The notes below the pieces were generated by a model. It did no database searches. It had not been told where the DNA came from and saw only the letters and a program-made list of their open reading frames with translations. A stretch of DNA of 64,000 bases from Candidatus Enterovibrio altilux (GTDB lineage Bacteria; Pseudomonadota; Gammaproteobacteria; Enterobacterales; Vibrionaceae), in assembly GCF_002381345.1 (NCBI RefSeq), contig NZ_CP020660.1, positions 806,001 to 870,000 of the forward strand, written 5' to 3'. The translations under genes were made by a program, and so were the position numbers. Shown here in pieces: positions 1 through 10,898 of the stretch (positions are counted from its first letter, which is position 1; each line of letters starts with the position of its first letter).

Positions 1-345
1 TTGATGGTAGTGTTATATCCAATATCACGGACTAGCCCTTCCATATAACAAGCAAAGAGTAACGAGCCCATAATGTCTGAAATGTATCAATAATTGTATC
101 TTCTGACAAATCTATGAAACATCAGTGCTCGACATGGTAGAGAGAAAAAATTATTACTAATTGTTAGAAATATAAACTCTTACACTCTCTCAATGTCAGT
201 TCATGCAGTTTTTTACGTGACTGTAAATGATTTAATTTGGTGCTATTTTTTTGTAATTCGGTACTAGTCAACATAAACGCCTTAACCTCTCAATTCAACG
301 ATGTTTGGGTGTATAAAAGGCATCTTACCAATATGGCAAATAAGA
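1..345. other. Unrecognised degenerate DNA upstream of the greB relic
   Basis: No open reading frame of useful length and no recognisable protein relic was found on either strand. It precedes the greB relic, so it probably includes that gene's former promoter region. Nothing further can be supported. Confidence 0.3.
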
Positions 346-830
346 CAGTGAATAATGTTATAGACAAAATCCATTTCATCATTAAAAAATGTTATAAAAG
401 CTAAAATAAAAATGCTATTTTTTTAAAGAAGGTGATGCCACAAGATCACCAAAATTATATCTTAAACAACTAATATTGGTGATCGCTCAGAAAACGCAAA
501 CTATGCTTATAATAAGCATATTCTCCGTGAAATAGACCGTTTAATTCACTACTTATGTAAGCATATCGAAGACTAACAGTTGTCGATTACCACCCCCAGC
601 GAAATGATGAAATTTTCTTCAAAACCTAAGTAAGCATTACAAACGATGAAGACAAGACATACAAATTCCACATTGTTGACCTAAATAAAACATATAGTCA
701 CAAAGACTACACATCAATTGACAGCCCAATATGTCTCACATATGAATACAAAAAAATTAATAATACAGCCATTGTGTCAACAATAAAAGGTCACCTGATT
801 TGGCACATCCATACCATCCACTATCAATAA
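346..830 (+). pseudogene. greB: greB relic (transcript cleavage factor GreB)
   Basis: Translating across frames recovers the GreB protein. GDRSENANYAYNKHILREID at about 477-537 matches the conserved GDRSENADYxYxKKRLREIDRR block. VVDYHP follows at about 575, then HKFHIV..SHKDYTSIDSPI at about 660-740 and a tail HLIWHIHTIHYQ at about 791-830. The N-terminal part (residues around GYEKLKQEL) is only faintly visible and the start is approximate. Several frameshifts and stops make it non-functional. GreB rescues backtracked RNA polymerase. The adjacent tex relic in the same direction is the greB-tex pair known from other gammaproteobacteria, which supports the call. Confidence 0.75.
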
Positions 831-879
831 GACGAATTTTCATCCTGCTGTCCGCAGGAGTGACTTTCAAAGGAACGTA

Positions 880-2958
880 ATGACTACTTTAATTTATTAA
901 TAGGTTACTAGTGAACTAAATATATGCGGCACGAAAATGATTGCAGCGGTTGCTCTAATGAATGATGGCAAGACTATGCTGTTCATTTCTCACTACCATG
1001 ACGAGATGATACCCAATTACGTAATTTGAAATCACGACTTAGTTATATACGTGAGCTAAAAAATATTATTAGGTTATTCTTAAGTCAATTGAAGATCAAT
1101 GTGAATTGAACAATCTACTCAAAAAAACATTTTCAGTACCAATACAAAAAATTGGCTAAAAATTTTATTTTCCTTACAAGAAAAAGCGGTGCACCAAAGG
1201 GCTAAGAGCCATTGCAGCGGGTATAAATTTTTAAGCACAGTTGTTATAAATACCCTAAAAACAATTTTGACGTAGAAGCAATGACTTATATCGACGTCGC
1301 AAAACAATTCGTTAATAACAAGACTGTACTTAATGGTGTTCGTGCTATCTTGATAGAATAATTCGTCACAGATGCTTTCTTACTGCCTAAAATTCATTAT
1401 TATTTAATTCAGAACGCAGAACTTCAAGCCTGTATTATCCCAAGCCAAGAGCATAAGAGCATAAAATTTAAAGACTACTGCAAACATGATGCACGACTGG
1501 CTCACGTCCCATTATACCGTACATTAGCCATATTCCACGGTTGAAACAAAGATATTTTTCAACTAGCATTGAATGCAAGCCTTTAAAAAATAAAAGATTG
1601 ACTGCTTCATACTGTACAAACATTATCTATAATGGCTGCGACATTATGCTTGCTACTACTCCAGCAGATAATTAGCGTAAGCAAATAGTAAGTTTCGCAT
1701 GGCACATTAAAATCTTAATGCACATAGGCACTGAATTAATAGGTAACCCACGCAATGGATATATTTACCAAGCACCTAAAAGATTTATTAATAGCAGACC
1801 TGCTAGCTCTCGCTGCACGTTAGGTATTGACTCAAGTTTACATGCTGGCTATAAAGGAGCTATCGTTCATAACACATGTAAACTTTTAACTTTTAACTTT
1901 TAACTTTTAACTTTTAACTTTTAGATACTGCCACCATTTACCCACAACTACCGTCAAATACTATTACCAGATCCTCGTAAATCGTAATAGTATCGATGAA
2001 AAAATAGAATCACGTAAAACGGATGCCTGTGTGGTGGATATACTAAAGAGTACTAATAACAAAATTCTAACTATGATTGTAAGTGAAGCTGAAACTTTCA
2101 TCTATTCTGTGTCAAAACTAGCTGTGACCAAATTACTTGGACTAGATGTGTCACTTCGTAAAGCAGTATTCATTGCTCATCGTCTTCAAAATGTACTTGC
2201 AAAGTTAGTGGCACTTAATCCGAAATCAATTGATATGGGCCAATATCAACATAACATTAACCAAAAACAACTTGCGAAATGTTTAGATGCTGCTGTAAAA
2301 GATTGTGTAAGTATCGTTAATATTGACATTAATAGCGTCTCTGCAGCATTACTAACTCTAGTTACAAAATTTTTTATCACTGCTATAACCAATATTATCG
2401 AATTTCATGGTGCACACCGCCAGTTTGGCGGCCGTAAAATCTTATTTAAAATACTTCGCTTAGGCCCAAAAAGCTTATAAATAACACGCAAGTCTCCTGC
2501 GCATTATTAACGGTAAAATTAGTTAAGCGATTCATGCGTTCACTCAGAAGCCTATCCTGTGGTGATATGATTAGCAACTATGACTTCATACACAGCTTAA
2601 AAGCATCTAATTATACTTACAGAACTTTTTAAAATTCCAGCTGTGACTAATATTCTGACAAAATTAGCCCATTTTAAACGAAGTCAGCATCCATAATTTC
2701 ATACCATTACCTTTGCAGCCAATGTTAACGCAGTGAAAGACTTAATTCCCGACCTAGTGCTAGAAGACACTGTGACCAACTGTGATTACATTTGGAGCAT
2801 GTGTCGATATTGGTGTTTATCAAGACGGTTTGGTGCATATCTTTGACCTATCTGATGAATTTATTTTAGACTTACGTGAAGTAGTAAAAGTGGATGAAGC
2901 AATTAAAACACAAAGTGGTGAACATAATTTGATACGTAAGTATATCACACTATCAATA
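880..2958 (+). pseudogene. tex: tex relic (S1-domain transcription accessory protein)
   Basis: This is a near full-length ghost of the roughly 770-residue Tex protein. The N-terminus starts at ATG 880 with stops within a few codons; AAVALMNDGKT at about 940-975 matches the Tex N-terminal block. NGVRAILIE at about 1335 and the stretch around 1780-1880 (SRCTLGIDSSLHAGYKGAIV) match the YqgF-like part. IVSEAETFIYSVSKLA to QYQHNINQKQLAKCLDAAVKDC at about 2074-2310 matches the helix-hairpin-helix core. The C-terminal S1 domain is seen as CVDIGVYQDGLVHIFDLSD at about 2797-2860. At least six stops or frameshifts interrupt it and an IS copy cuts off its 3' end at 2959. A heptanucleotide array lies inside it at 1881-1922. 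Tex binds nucleic acid through S1 and influences transcription; the function is lost here. Confidence 0.85.
1881..1922 (+). repeat. Six perfect tandem copies of AACTTTT
   Basis: The 7-bp unit AACTTTT is repeated six times without error inside the tex relic, replacing the codons after the conserved VVDNTGK-like block. Because 7 is not a multiple of 3, each unit gained or lost shifts the reading frame. Here it lies in an already dead gene. Confidence 0.95.
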
Positions 2959-3968
2959 GGCTTTGTTTTTTAATTCAAGTTCAGATAGCAAATCCCAGCA
3001 TGATTCACTGTTAGACAATCACTTTCGTGTGAGGCATGCCTAGTCTTATCATCTTATATAACGCTTTTATCATGCCATAGGTTTCATTAATCTTAGCTAC
3101 GTGCTCCCTTAGACTCAATGTCCCCCAATAGGTTTTGACTTGAATGATTGCTGTTGCTGCTAGGAAAAGCTTAGGATAATCGGCTTTATTTTTAAAATAA
3201 GAGAACTAAATTTTGAATCAAAGCTCTAAACAATCAGGTCTATGAACAATCTTCGCTACAAAGTAACTAACTGGAAGCAGTATAATCAGACTTGAATCAA
3301 TCATAGCTCACTAACATTCTGGATTGATGAAGAAGCTATTTAACTCTGGAATCAGGCCGGATACTAATAGAAGACCTCGTTTATTTAGTAACTGAGTCAT
3401 TACAGCGGCTCCCCATGGTTAAACGCGTGTTTTTAATGCCATTGTGATGTCTACAACAATTCATTCATTCTGCTTTCAAACTTATTCAACTACCATTGGT
3501 ATACTGTCACTATTCGTGCATTAGCAAGTAATCCAAAATGGTTAACATCACGTTCAAGACAAAGAGTAAAGGAAGTATCCAGCACTTAACCATTCAGTCT
3601 GTCGGGTTCAAAATTTATAATAAAGGTAACTAAAAAGCAAAAAATATGGTACTGATGGAAAAAGAAGAGTCTGTCGCCAGTTACATTTAGCGGTCAGTTA
3701 CCAAAAATTATACGGTTCCAATCAGCATAAAAAAACGAAGGATAGTTACCATAAACGTTCCCTATCAAAGACAGCAATATTTCGAATCAAAAAACTACTG
3801 GGAGGGATAGTGCGCTTAAGAGAGAATAATGCTCAGATTAATGAGACTTACGCCATAATCAAAGTGTGAAGTAAGTTGCCGGGCTAGGTATGTCTCAAAC
3901 AAAAACGGGTGTTTAATCATTAATTATATTAAAATTGGCTATCTGAACTATAATTAGGAAACAAAACT
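2959..3968 (+). mobile_element. Chimeric IS5/IS903-group relic with inverted 3'-end arm
   Basis: Begins with the outer end GGCTTTGTTTTTTAATTC, the transposase 3' end in reverse orientation. It runs about 220 bp, then jumps at a TAAT-CGGCTTTATTT junction near 3178 into a forward copy that ends with ATTAGGAAACAAAACT. The forward part has an internal deletion after the WRKLHLAV-like segment and many stops. Both outer ends are therefore the same transposase-3' terminus. It truncates the tex relic. Confidence 0.8.
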
Positions 3969-3969
3969 G

Positions 3970-4498
3970 AGCAAACTAAGTAGTATTTCACCATAAATCG
4001 TATTTAATGCACTGAACTTAGCAGCAATCATTGCATACGTATTTATATCTACCAATAAATGTCACCTCGACACTCATCGGTTCCCATCAGTGTCATGTTT
4101 TGCTTACCATTTCGCCTCCATCGTATGCTTTGAGCTCAGTAGTATCAATGGCTAAATGCTGGATAGTTCCTTTAGTTTTCGTCTTAAATGCAATGCTAAC
4201 CATTTTGACTCGTTTACTAATGCATGAATAGTAAGGGTATGACAACGGCAGTTGAGTAAATTTAAACACACAATTAATGAATCTTTACAGACCTCTCAAA
4301 GACATTAAAACATACATATGCCATAAGATCCGTCGCAATGGCTCAATTACTAACTAAACGAGGTCTTCCATTATTATACCGGTTCCAATTAGTTGCTTTA
4401 TTGCGAAGCTTATTCATAAATCTAAATAGTTAAGTTAACCTCGCTGTTTAAAAAAACATAGCTTGATCATTTAGGTCCATTATTCAGAAAATAAATCC
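3970..4498 (-). mobile_element. 5' half of an IS5/IS903-group relic
   Basis: Reverse-oriented fragment from the middle of the transposase (around the LPNLLKQT region) to the 5' terminus GAAAATAAATCC. It abuts the chimeric copy on its left. It is riddled with stops and contains no usable reading frame. Confidence 0.8.
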
Positions 4499-4685
4499 TG
4501 GCTACACGGTACGTACCCACAGACAATGAAAGATAGGTCAAATACTAAGTTTAAATAATCATTTAATATTATTGTTACCTTTCAATTAGTTCAACTTAAA
4601 CCAATCGATGCAGATCTTACTACACTGATCTCTGCACACGAAAAACCAACCCCCAAACATAGACGTACCAATACGGAGATATAAT

Positions 4686-6766
4686 ATTATTTATCAAGAT
4701 AACACTCTATCCGTAAGTTATCTGGGAGATGGTCTCGCAAAACTCAACTTAGACGACTAAATTTTTTAATAAATTCAATCATGCAACACTAAAAAAAACT
4801 TAGCTGATACATTTATAGCAATCGAATCAAAAGCAAACGTATGCGCTGTATTACTGACCCTAACAAAATCAACAATTCATTGTAAAAGCTAATATCACTA
4901 AGTTTTTAGCTATATTTTTTCGTCTTACAGAAGGATGACTTAGTGAATAAAGGATGCAAATGCAGTCTTTTTAAAAATTGAAGACCTCCCTTCCCCTATT
5001 ATTTCGGTAATCTCTGCCTATTCGCTTGGCAGTGGTTGTGAATGCATCTTCTCAACAGGTTTCCGTACTGCTAATTCCACAGCCCATACCGATCTTCCGG
5101 AAACTAAATGAAAGATTATCTCTGGTTTCGGTCGTACAGTTAGAATGCCACGCCTTATTTATTCTGATACTGTGATGGAACTCATCACTGCAGATAAAGA
5201 TCTGAGTGATGTAGTTATTCAACTCGCACAACAAGCAATCGCAGGAAAATTTGATTGACAAAACATCGTAACCAAAAAAAGCCCCCTTTCAACCGAATAA
5301 CACAGAAGCAACAAGAAGTTTTACCAAAGCTAAAGCCATGGTGACACAAATTACAGATAAACATACCTAGCACCAATAGCTTCTATTCTAACACTTGAAG
5401 AAGCGTCTTATGCTGCTAGAGAAGAAGCATTATTAATTACAAATGAAGACTCCTTTTATCTCGTAAAATAGCCAGTCACGCAAGTATTTGTAGACCTCTG
5501 CCTTAACGATCAATACCTAAAATTCAAAGCTAAAAAAGCATCAAAAAAGTAAAAAATTAAACATGTTGCAGTACTTAACACTGGTATTATGGACGTAGAT
5601 ATCTTTTACCAATCGGCAAGTCATAGCGTTCCTGTTTTAATGAAAGATATCAACCCAGCTTCGCTAAGAATAAGCATGAAAAGGCATCTAAACTACTGAA
5701 CAAAAGTACTAAAATAACAAAAATATTTGCCTTTATCACACCAAATGTGCATTACGCAGGTATCACACAAGCTGATGTTATCATCGAAGCAATTGTTAAA
5801 AATTTGCAAGTTAAAGTCACCATGTTGGGATAAATTGAAGGTTTAATAAGTGAAAATAATATTCACTTCAAATACTTCAACCATTCCTAACGATTTGCCG
5901 GCGAAGCCATTGAAGCGTTCAATCAGCTTCTGTGGTATGCATTTTTGCAACCCAGTGCATCGCATACCATTGGTTGATGTTATTCGAGATAAAGACACAT
6001 CAGAAGAAACAATTTTTTCAAATTTTTTTACGCGAATAAAATAGGCAAGTACCCAATTGTCGCCAATGATTGTCCTGGTTTTTTGTTAATCAGATATTTT
6101 TCCTTTATGTCGCAGGCTTTAACTTACTACTTCATAATGGGGCTAGCTTTAAGAGCATAGATCAAGCAATGAAAAAAATTTTGGCTAGCCAATGGGTCCA
6201 GCTTATCTATTAAATTTTGTTGACATTGATACCGCACATCATGCACAAACAGTAATAGCTGGAGCTTTTCCTAAGCGTATGGCAAAGAATTATCATTATT
6301 GCATAAACGTCATGTTCAATAACAAACGTTTTAGTCAGAAGAGTGGGTTAAGCTTCTACCGTTACTCGATAGATCACAAAGGCAAGCCAAAAAAAGGCAT
6401 GGATGACGATGTAGAAATTTTACTAACGTCTATCGTTGACAGCCGCGCAAACTATAACGAAGCCATCACAATAGACCGCATGATGGTACCCATAATTAAC
6501 GGAATGGCCCGTTGCTTAAAAAAGGCATTATCGCAACCCCACAAAAAGTAGATATGGCCTTGATTTATAGTTTTGGGTTCCCTCCATTCCGTCGTGATGT
6601 TTTCCACTATTTAGATACCATTAAATTAACAAATTATGTACAAATAACAAATAAATTAATCAACCTTGGTGCTATATATTACGTACCTCAGGGTCTGTGT
6701 GATAAGGCCTTTAATGACACAAGCTATTTCGATGTTCAACAACAGCCGGTTTTACTTCTTAAGTAG
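4686..6766 (+). pseudogene. fadB: fadB relic (fatty-acid oxidation complex alpha subunit)
   Basis: Essentially the whole FadB protein can be followed across frames. IYQDNTLSVSYLGDGLAKL is at about 4689 (the start codon has become ATT). NVCAVLL is at about 4840, then LGSGCECIF-like and ATDFRTADS-like traces at about 5030-5090. KKAPFQPNNTEATRSF is at about 5280, HYAGITQADVIIEAIV at about 5750 and [11 protein letters not shown] at about 5864. [19 protein letters not shown] is at about 5926-5985, then GPAYLLNFVDIDTAHHAQ at about 6195 and ALIYSFGFPPFRRDV at about 6557. FadB carries enoyl-CoA hydratase and 3-hydroxyacyl-CoA dehydrogenase activities of beta-oxidation. Multiple frameshifts and stops make it dead. 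The usual partner fadA is not found downstream, where an IS relic begins immediately. Confidence 0.88.
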
Positions 6767-6940
6767 AGTTCAGATAGCAAGCAGTATCAATCAGAAATAT
6801 CACTAAACCACTGTTGATTAAAGTTTAATTATACAGCTTTTAGTTGGTTTTTTTGCGGCTAAAATTGCCCATAGATCTAAGGGACCTAGCTGTTTAGAGC
6901 ATAGCTTGATTATTTAGGTTCCTGATTTAAAAATAAAGCA
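6767..6940 (-). mobile_element. Short internally deleted IS5/IS903-group relic
   Basis: Both ends of a reverse copy survive (GAGTTCAGATAGC at the left, AAAATAAAGC at the right), but nearly the whole transposase is deleted. It directly follows the fadB relic, where fadA would be expected. Confidence 0.75.
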
Positions 6941-7036
6941 TACAAATTTTTTACTATTTTACGGCATTAACTCACCAAAATTGACATTAAAAAGAAAAAA
7001 TTTTACGCTCACATTTACATCATCCACATGCAATAT

Positions 7037-7774
7037 CTAACCACGACGTTGGCGAACAGCTTCAAACAGACAGATACCAGAAGCTACAGATACATTTAAA
7101 CTTAAAACGTTACCCATCATTGGAATGCTAATTAATTCGTCACAATTTTCACGTGTTAAACGACGCATCCCATGCCCCTCTGCACCCATCACGATGGCCA
7201 GAGGACCTGCCATTTTACTTTGATAAATATCATGCGTGGCTTCGCCCGCAGTACCAACGAGCCATACGCCTTCTTCCTGTAACGCACGCATAGTTCGAAC
7301 AAGATTGGTTACACGAACTAGAGGCACCACGTCTGCTGCACCTACAGCCACTTTACGTACTATTGCGCTTAGCGGGGCAGTACGGTCTTTCGGTACGATA
7401 ATCGCGCACGCACCTGCCGCATCAGCATTACGCAAACATGCACCAAGATTGTGTGGGTCAGTAACACCATCTAGCACTAGCAATAATGGGTTTTTTTGCC
7501 TACCTAAGATTAAATTAATGTCATTTTCATTGTACTTGCGCCCAACCTTAACACGGGCAATCAAGCCCTGATGCGATGCACATTGAGCCTTGTGATCCAG
7601 CGCCTTGCGTCCCATTTCATACGTGGTAATGCCAAGTTCAGCCAATTCATTCAGTATTGGCATTAGACGTTCGTCTTCACGGTCTTTACTAACATAAACT
7701 TCAATAAAAAATTCTGGCTTGTTGATTAATGCAGCTTTAACGGCATGAATGCCATAAATTATTTCATTACTCAT
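7037..7774 (-). CDS. rlmB: 23S rRNA (guanosine-2'-O-)-methyltransferase RlmB
   Basis: SPOUT-family 2'-O-methyltransferase; RlmB modifies G2251 in the peptidyl-transferase P loop of 23S rRNA using S-adenosylmethionine. At 245 residues it has the usual length. The three SPOUT motifs are intact: [16 protein letters not shown] (106-121, with the conserved Asn and Arg), MGAEGHGM (196-203) and [16 protein letters not shown] (216-231). The N-terminal substrate-binding domain starts with [11 protein letters not shown]. The ATG lies 3 bp after the rnr stop codon, so the two form an operon as in other gammaproteobacteria. No sign of decay. Confidence 0.97.
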   Translation of the reverse strand: MSNEIIYGIHAVKAALINKPEFFIEVYVSKDREDERLMPILNELAELGITTYEMGRKALDHKAQCASHQGLIARVKVGRKYNENDINLILGRQKNPLLLVLDGVTDPHNLGACLRNADAAGACAIIVPKDRTAPLSAIVRKVAVGAADVVPLVRVTNLVRTMRALQEEGVWLVGTAGEATHDIYQSKMAGPLAIVMGAEGHGMRRLTRENCDELISIPMMGNVLSLNVSVASGICLFEAVRQRRG

Positions 7775-7777
7775 GGA

Positions 7778-10297
7778 TTACTTCTTTGAATTACCTGCTT
7801 GGGTGGATTTATTTCGCTGCATTTGTTGCTTACGCACCTTCTCGCATCTGCTCTTTCTCTTTACAGAGTTTCCTGCATCCTCTTTGTTCATAGCATTACC
7901 TTTACGATGGTTTTTTTCTGTGCTTATAGACGCTTTACTATCACCTATTTGTCGGATTGAACTGCTATTCAACTGCTGACAAACCGATGAATGATCTTTA
8001 CTTTCTTTTGGTTTTGTACCAAACTTTATACGATTTTTTTTGGCACTTTGACGTACCGTTTTCCCAACACCTCGAGGTTTACGAATAGTGCCCTCAATTT
8101 CAAAATCAATCATTCTTTCATCAAGGTTAACGGAGAGCACTTTAACCTTCACTTGATCGCCAAGCTGAAATACACGACCAGAGCTCTCACCCACCAGCTT
8201 TTGACCTACGATGTCATAATTATAATAGTCATTATCTAAGTTTGAGATGTGTACAAGACCATCAATATGAAGCTCGTTCAAGCGCACAAAAAAACCGAAA
8301 CCGGTCACGTTTGCGATTGTACCATTCATGATATCGCCAACGTGATCTTGCATGTATTCACACTTAAGCCAGTCAGACACATCACGGGTGGCATCATCAG
8401 CACGACGCTCAGTCATCGAACACTGCACACCCATCGCATCCATTTCATCGAAAAAATAATGATAGCCGCCAGTTGGAGTCCAGCGATCTGTGTTCTGTCC
8501 ACCTTGTTTGGAAATTAAGTATTTAATCGCACGGTGCAACAATAAGTCAGGATAGCGACGAATGGGTGATGTAAAATGCGCGTATTGTTTCAGAGCTAGG
8601 CCAAAGTGACCTTGGTTCTTAGCTTGATACACTGCTTGTTTCATTGAGCGGAGCAACATAGTTTGGATCAACTCCTTATCAGGGCGGTTTTGAATTAAAT
8701 TAGCTAACTGCGCGTAATCCGTCAACGAAGGTGACAAACCACCATTCAACGAAAGACCTATCTCACACAAAAAATTTTTGAAACTTATAAGGCGCTCTTC
8801 ACTTGGTGCTTCGTGCACACGATACAATGCCGCTTCTTTATGTTTTTCAATAAAACGTGCAGACGCGACATTCGCCAAAATCATGCACTCTTCGATAATT
8901 TTATGCGCATCATTGCGCTCAACCGGCACAATACGTTCAATTTTACGCATTGCATTGAATAAAAACTTAGTTTCAATCGTTTCAAACTCAATTGCACCAC
9001 GTTGTTCGCGTGAACCTCTTAACACTTTATACATGCTGTTGAGTTCTTCAAGGTGCGGCACTAAAGATATATAACGATTTCGGAGCTCTTCATTACCATT
9101 CAACACTTGAGCCACTTTGGTGTAAGTTAGACGGGCATGAGAATTCATGACTGCTTCGTAGTGCTTATATCCAGAGAGATTACCTGTTTCAGAAATCGTC
9201 ATTTCACAGACCACACACAAACGATCGACTTGTGGGTTCAATGAACACAGACCATTAGATAGCACTTCAGGCAGCATAGGAATAACTTGTGATGGAAAAT
9301 ACACTGAGTTACCACGATTAACGGCTTCTTTATCGAGAGCTGAGTCTGGACGGACATAATAACTGACGTCTGCGATCGCAACCCACAAACGCCAACCACC
9401 TGATTTTTTCTTTTCGCAAAAAACTGCATCATCAAAATCACGAGCGTCTTCACCATCAATAGTGACCAATGGCAGATCACGCAAATCAACATGACTTTTT
9501 TTTGCTTCTTCAGGCACAGACTCTGCGAATACTTTTATTTGCTTCTCGATATCATGAGACCACACATTGGGAATATCATGAGTACGGAGTGCAATTTCAA
9601 TTTCCATACCTGGCGCCATATTTTCTCCCAGCACTGCAACAATATGACCCATCGCATTCTGTTGACGTGTAGGCCGTTGAAAAACATCAACAACAACAAC
9701 ATTACCCATACGTGCACCATTACGATTTTCCTTAAAAACAATAATATCTTGACTCAAACGCGAATCATCAGGTACGACATAGCCATTGTTATTTTTTAAA
9801 AAAAACCGACCAACAATTTGTCCTTTACGTTCTTCCAGAACACGCACAACACGCGCTTCTTTACGACCACGCTTATCAATGCCAGCAGGTTGTGCAAGAA
9901 TGAAATCACCATGCATAACACTTTTCATTTGATGGTGCGGCAACAACCAATCTTCACGGTTACCTTTGCCTTCAGGGCGTAAAAAGCCAAAACCATCACG
10001 ATGACCAATGACAGTACCTTTCACTAAATCCAGGCGTTCTGGCAAAGCATAACACTGCCGACGAGTAAAAATAAGTTGGCCATCACGTTCCATAGCACGA
10101 AGACGACGACGAAGACCTTCGTATTCTTCTTCCGTACGCATACCCAAAACTTCAAACAGTTGGTCGCGATTCACTGGTGTGCTGAAACCTTTAATAACGT
10201 CCAACAAATACTCGCGACTTGGTACTGGATTATCATATTTTTCTGCTTCACGAACCAAGTGTGGATCATTGCCGTATTGATTTTTGTCCTGAGACAT
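7778..10297 (-). CDS. rnr: Ribonuclease R (3'-5' exoribonuclease)
   Basis: RNase R degrades structured RNA and takes part in rRNA quality control and trans-translation. The 839-residue protein has the family layout: N-terminal helix-turn-helix (about 25-90), two cold-shock domains (about 95-250), the RNB catalytic domain with [10 protein letters not shown] at 281-290 (metal-binding aspartates present), a C-terminal S1 domain (around [15 protein letters not shown]) and a basic, low-complexity tail. It is the first gene of an rnr-rlmB operon. In related genomes nsrR lies just upstream, and a ghost of nsrR is found there (10440-10850). The purine-rich sequence ACGAGA precedes the ATG at a suitable distance. 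Confidence 0.97.
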   Translation of the reverse strand: MSQDKNQYGNDPHLVREAEKYDNPVPSREYLLDVIKGFSTPVNRDQLFEVLGMRTEEEYEGLRRRLRAMERDGQLIFTRRQCYALPERLDLVKGTVIGHRDGFGFLRPEGKGNREDWLLPHHQMKSVMHGDFILAQPAGIDKRGRKEARVVRVLEERKGQIVGRFFLKNNNGYVVPDDSRLSQDIIVFKENRNGARMGNVVVVDVFQRPTRQQNAMGHIVAVLGENMAPGMEIEIALRTHDIPNVWSHDIEKQIKVFAESVPEEAKKSHVDLRDLPLVTIDGEDARDFDDAVFCEKKKSGGWRLWVAIADVSYYVRPDSALDKEAVNRGNSVYFPSQVIPMLPEVLSNGLCSLNPQVDRLCVVCEMTISETGNLSGYKHYEAVMNSHARLTYTKVAQVLNGNEELRNRYISLVPHLEELNSMYKVLRGSREQRGAIEFETIETKFLFNAMRKIERIVPVERNDAHKIIEECMILANVASARFIEKHKEAALYRVHEAPSEERLISFKNFLCEIGLSLNGGLSPSLTDYAQLANLIQNRPDKELIQTMLLRSMKQAVYQAKNQGHFGLALKQYAHFTSPIRRYPDLLLHRAIKYLISKQGGQNTDRWTPTGGYHYFFDEMDAMGVQCSMTERRADDATRDVSDWLKCEYMQDHVGDIMNGTIANVTGFGFFVRLNELHIDGLVHISNLDNDYYNYDIVGQKLVGESSGRVFQLGDQVKVKVLSVNLDERMIDFEIEGTIRKPRGVGKTVRQSAKKNRIKFGTKPKESKDHSSVCQQLNSSSIRQIGDSKASISTEKNHRKGNAMNKEDAGNSVKRKSRCEKVRKQQMQRNKSTQAGNSKK

Positions 10298-10439
10298 ATA
10301 AGATTCTCGTTAGCGACACTTAATAGCAAGTATATCGCTTTAAATAAATGAAAATGGGTGTCCAGCGGAATTACTTAAAATATTTTGCTCCAAAATACCA
10401 TGTAACAATACGATACCAATAGAACTAGTTAAACCAGGC

Positions 10440-10850
10440 TAATGAGGATAAGAAGGCGATGCAAGTCATTATTACCTATCACCATATCGTAAAATGTCTG
10501 TCTAGCTCAGCAAGGGACGCACCCATCGCATCCACGTTGATAACAGCCTGAGATAATATGCAACTAATTCTCACTTCCATTAACAATGTACAAAGGTTCA
10601 AGAGCTATTATCACTGTGTTGATGATAATTGATCCGACTGACTTACCTAACCATATTCCGCCATTTTTCCACGATCGGTTTCTACATAACCTGCCTTACT
10701 TATACATTGAATAATTTTCACCATATGATTTTGGGACATACCATATTTTCCGTGACTACAATAATACTGGTTAACTCTTCAGGTGGCAGCATAGACACAT
10801 ACATAAACACACCAAAGCCAAGGTCTATACCACTAGTTAATGGTATATTC
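10440..10850 (-). pseudogene. nsrR: nsrR relic (nitric-oxide-sensing Rrf2-family repressor)
   Basis: Reverse-strand translation across frames gives LTSGIDLGFGVFMYVSMLPP (Rrf2 start, compare LTSFTDYALRTLIYLASLP), then EELTSI, then SQNHMVKIIQCISKAGYVET (recognition helix and wing, compare SRNHMVKVINKLGQLGYV) and DRGK. A fragmentary 3' end near 10450-10520 contains GASLAELDRHF. The start codon is lost and several frameshifts and stops are present. NsrR is an [Fe-S] repressor of NO-detoxification genes such as hmp. Its position directly upstream of rnr is the conserved location. Limits are approximate. Confidence 0.75.
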
Positions 10851-10898
10851 CCAGACTTTCTCCGCCAGACTTCCTCCGCAAGATTATACCCTGAACTG

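Noticed and set aside
7236-7571. 111-codon open frame on the plus strand inside rlmB
   Set aside because: Antisense shadow of a strongly conserved gene, with no ribosome-binding site and no family features.
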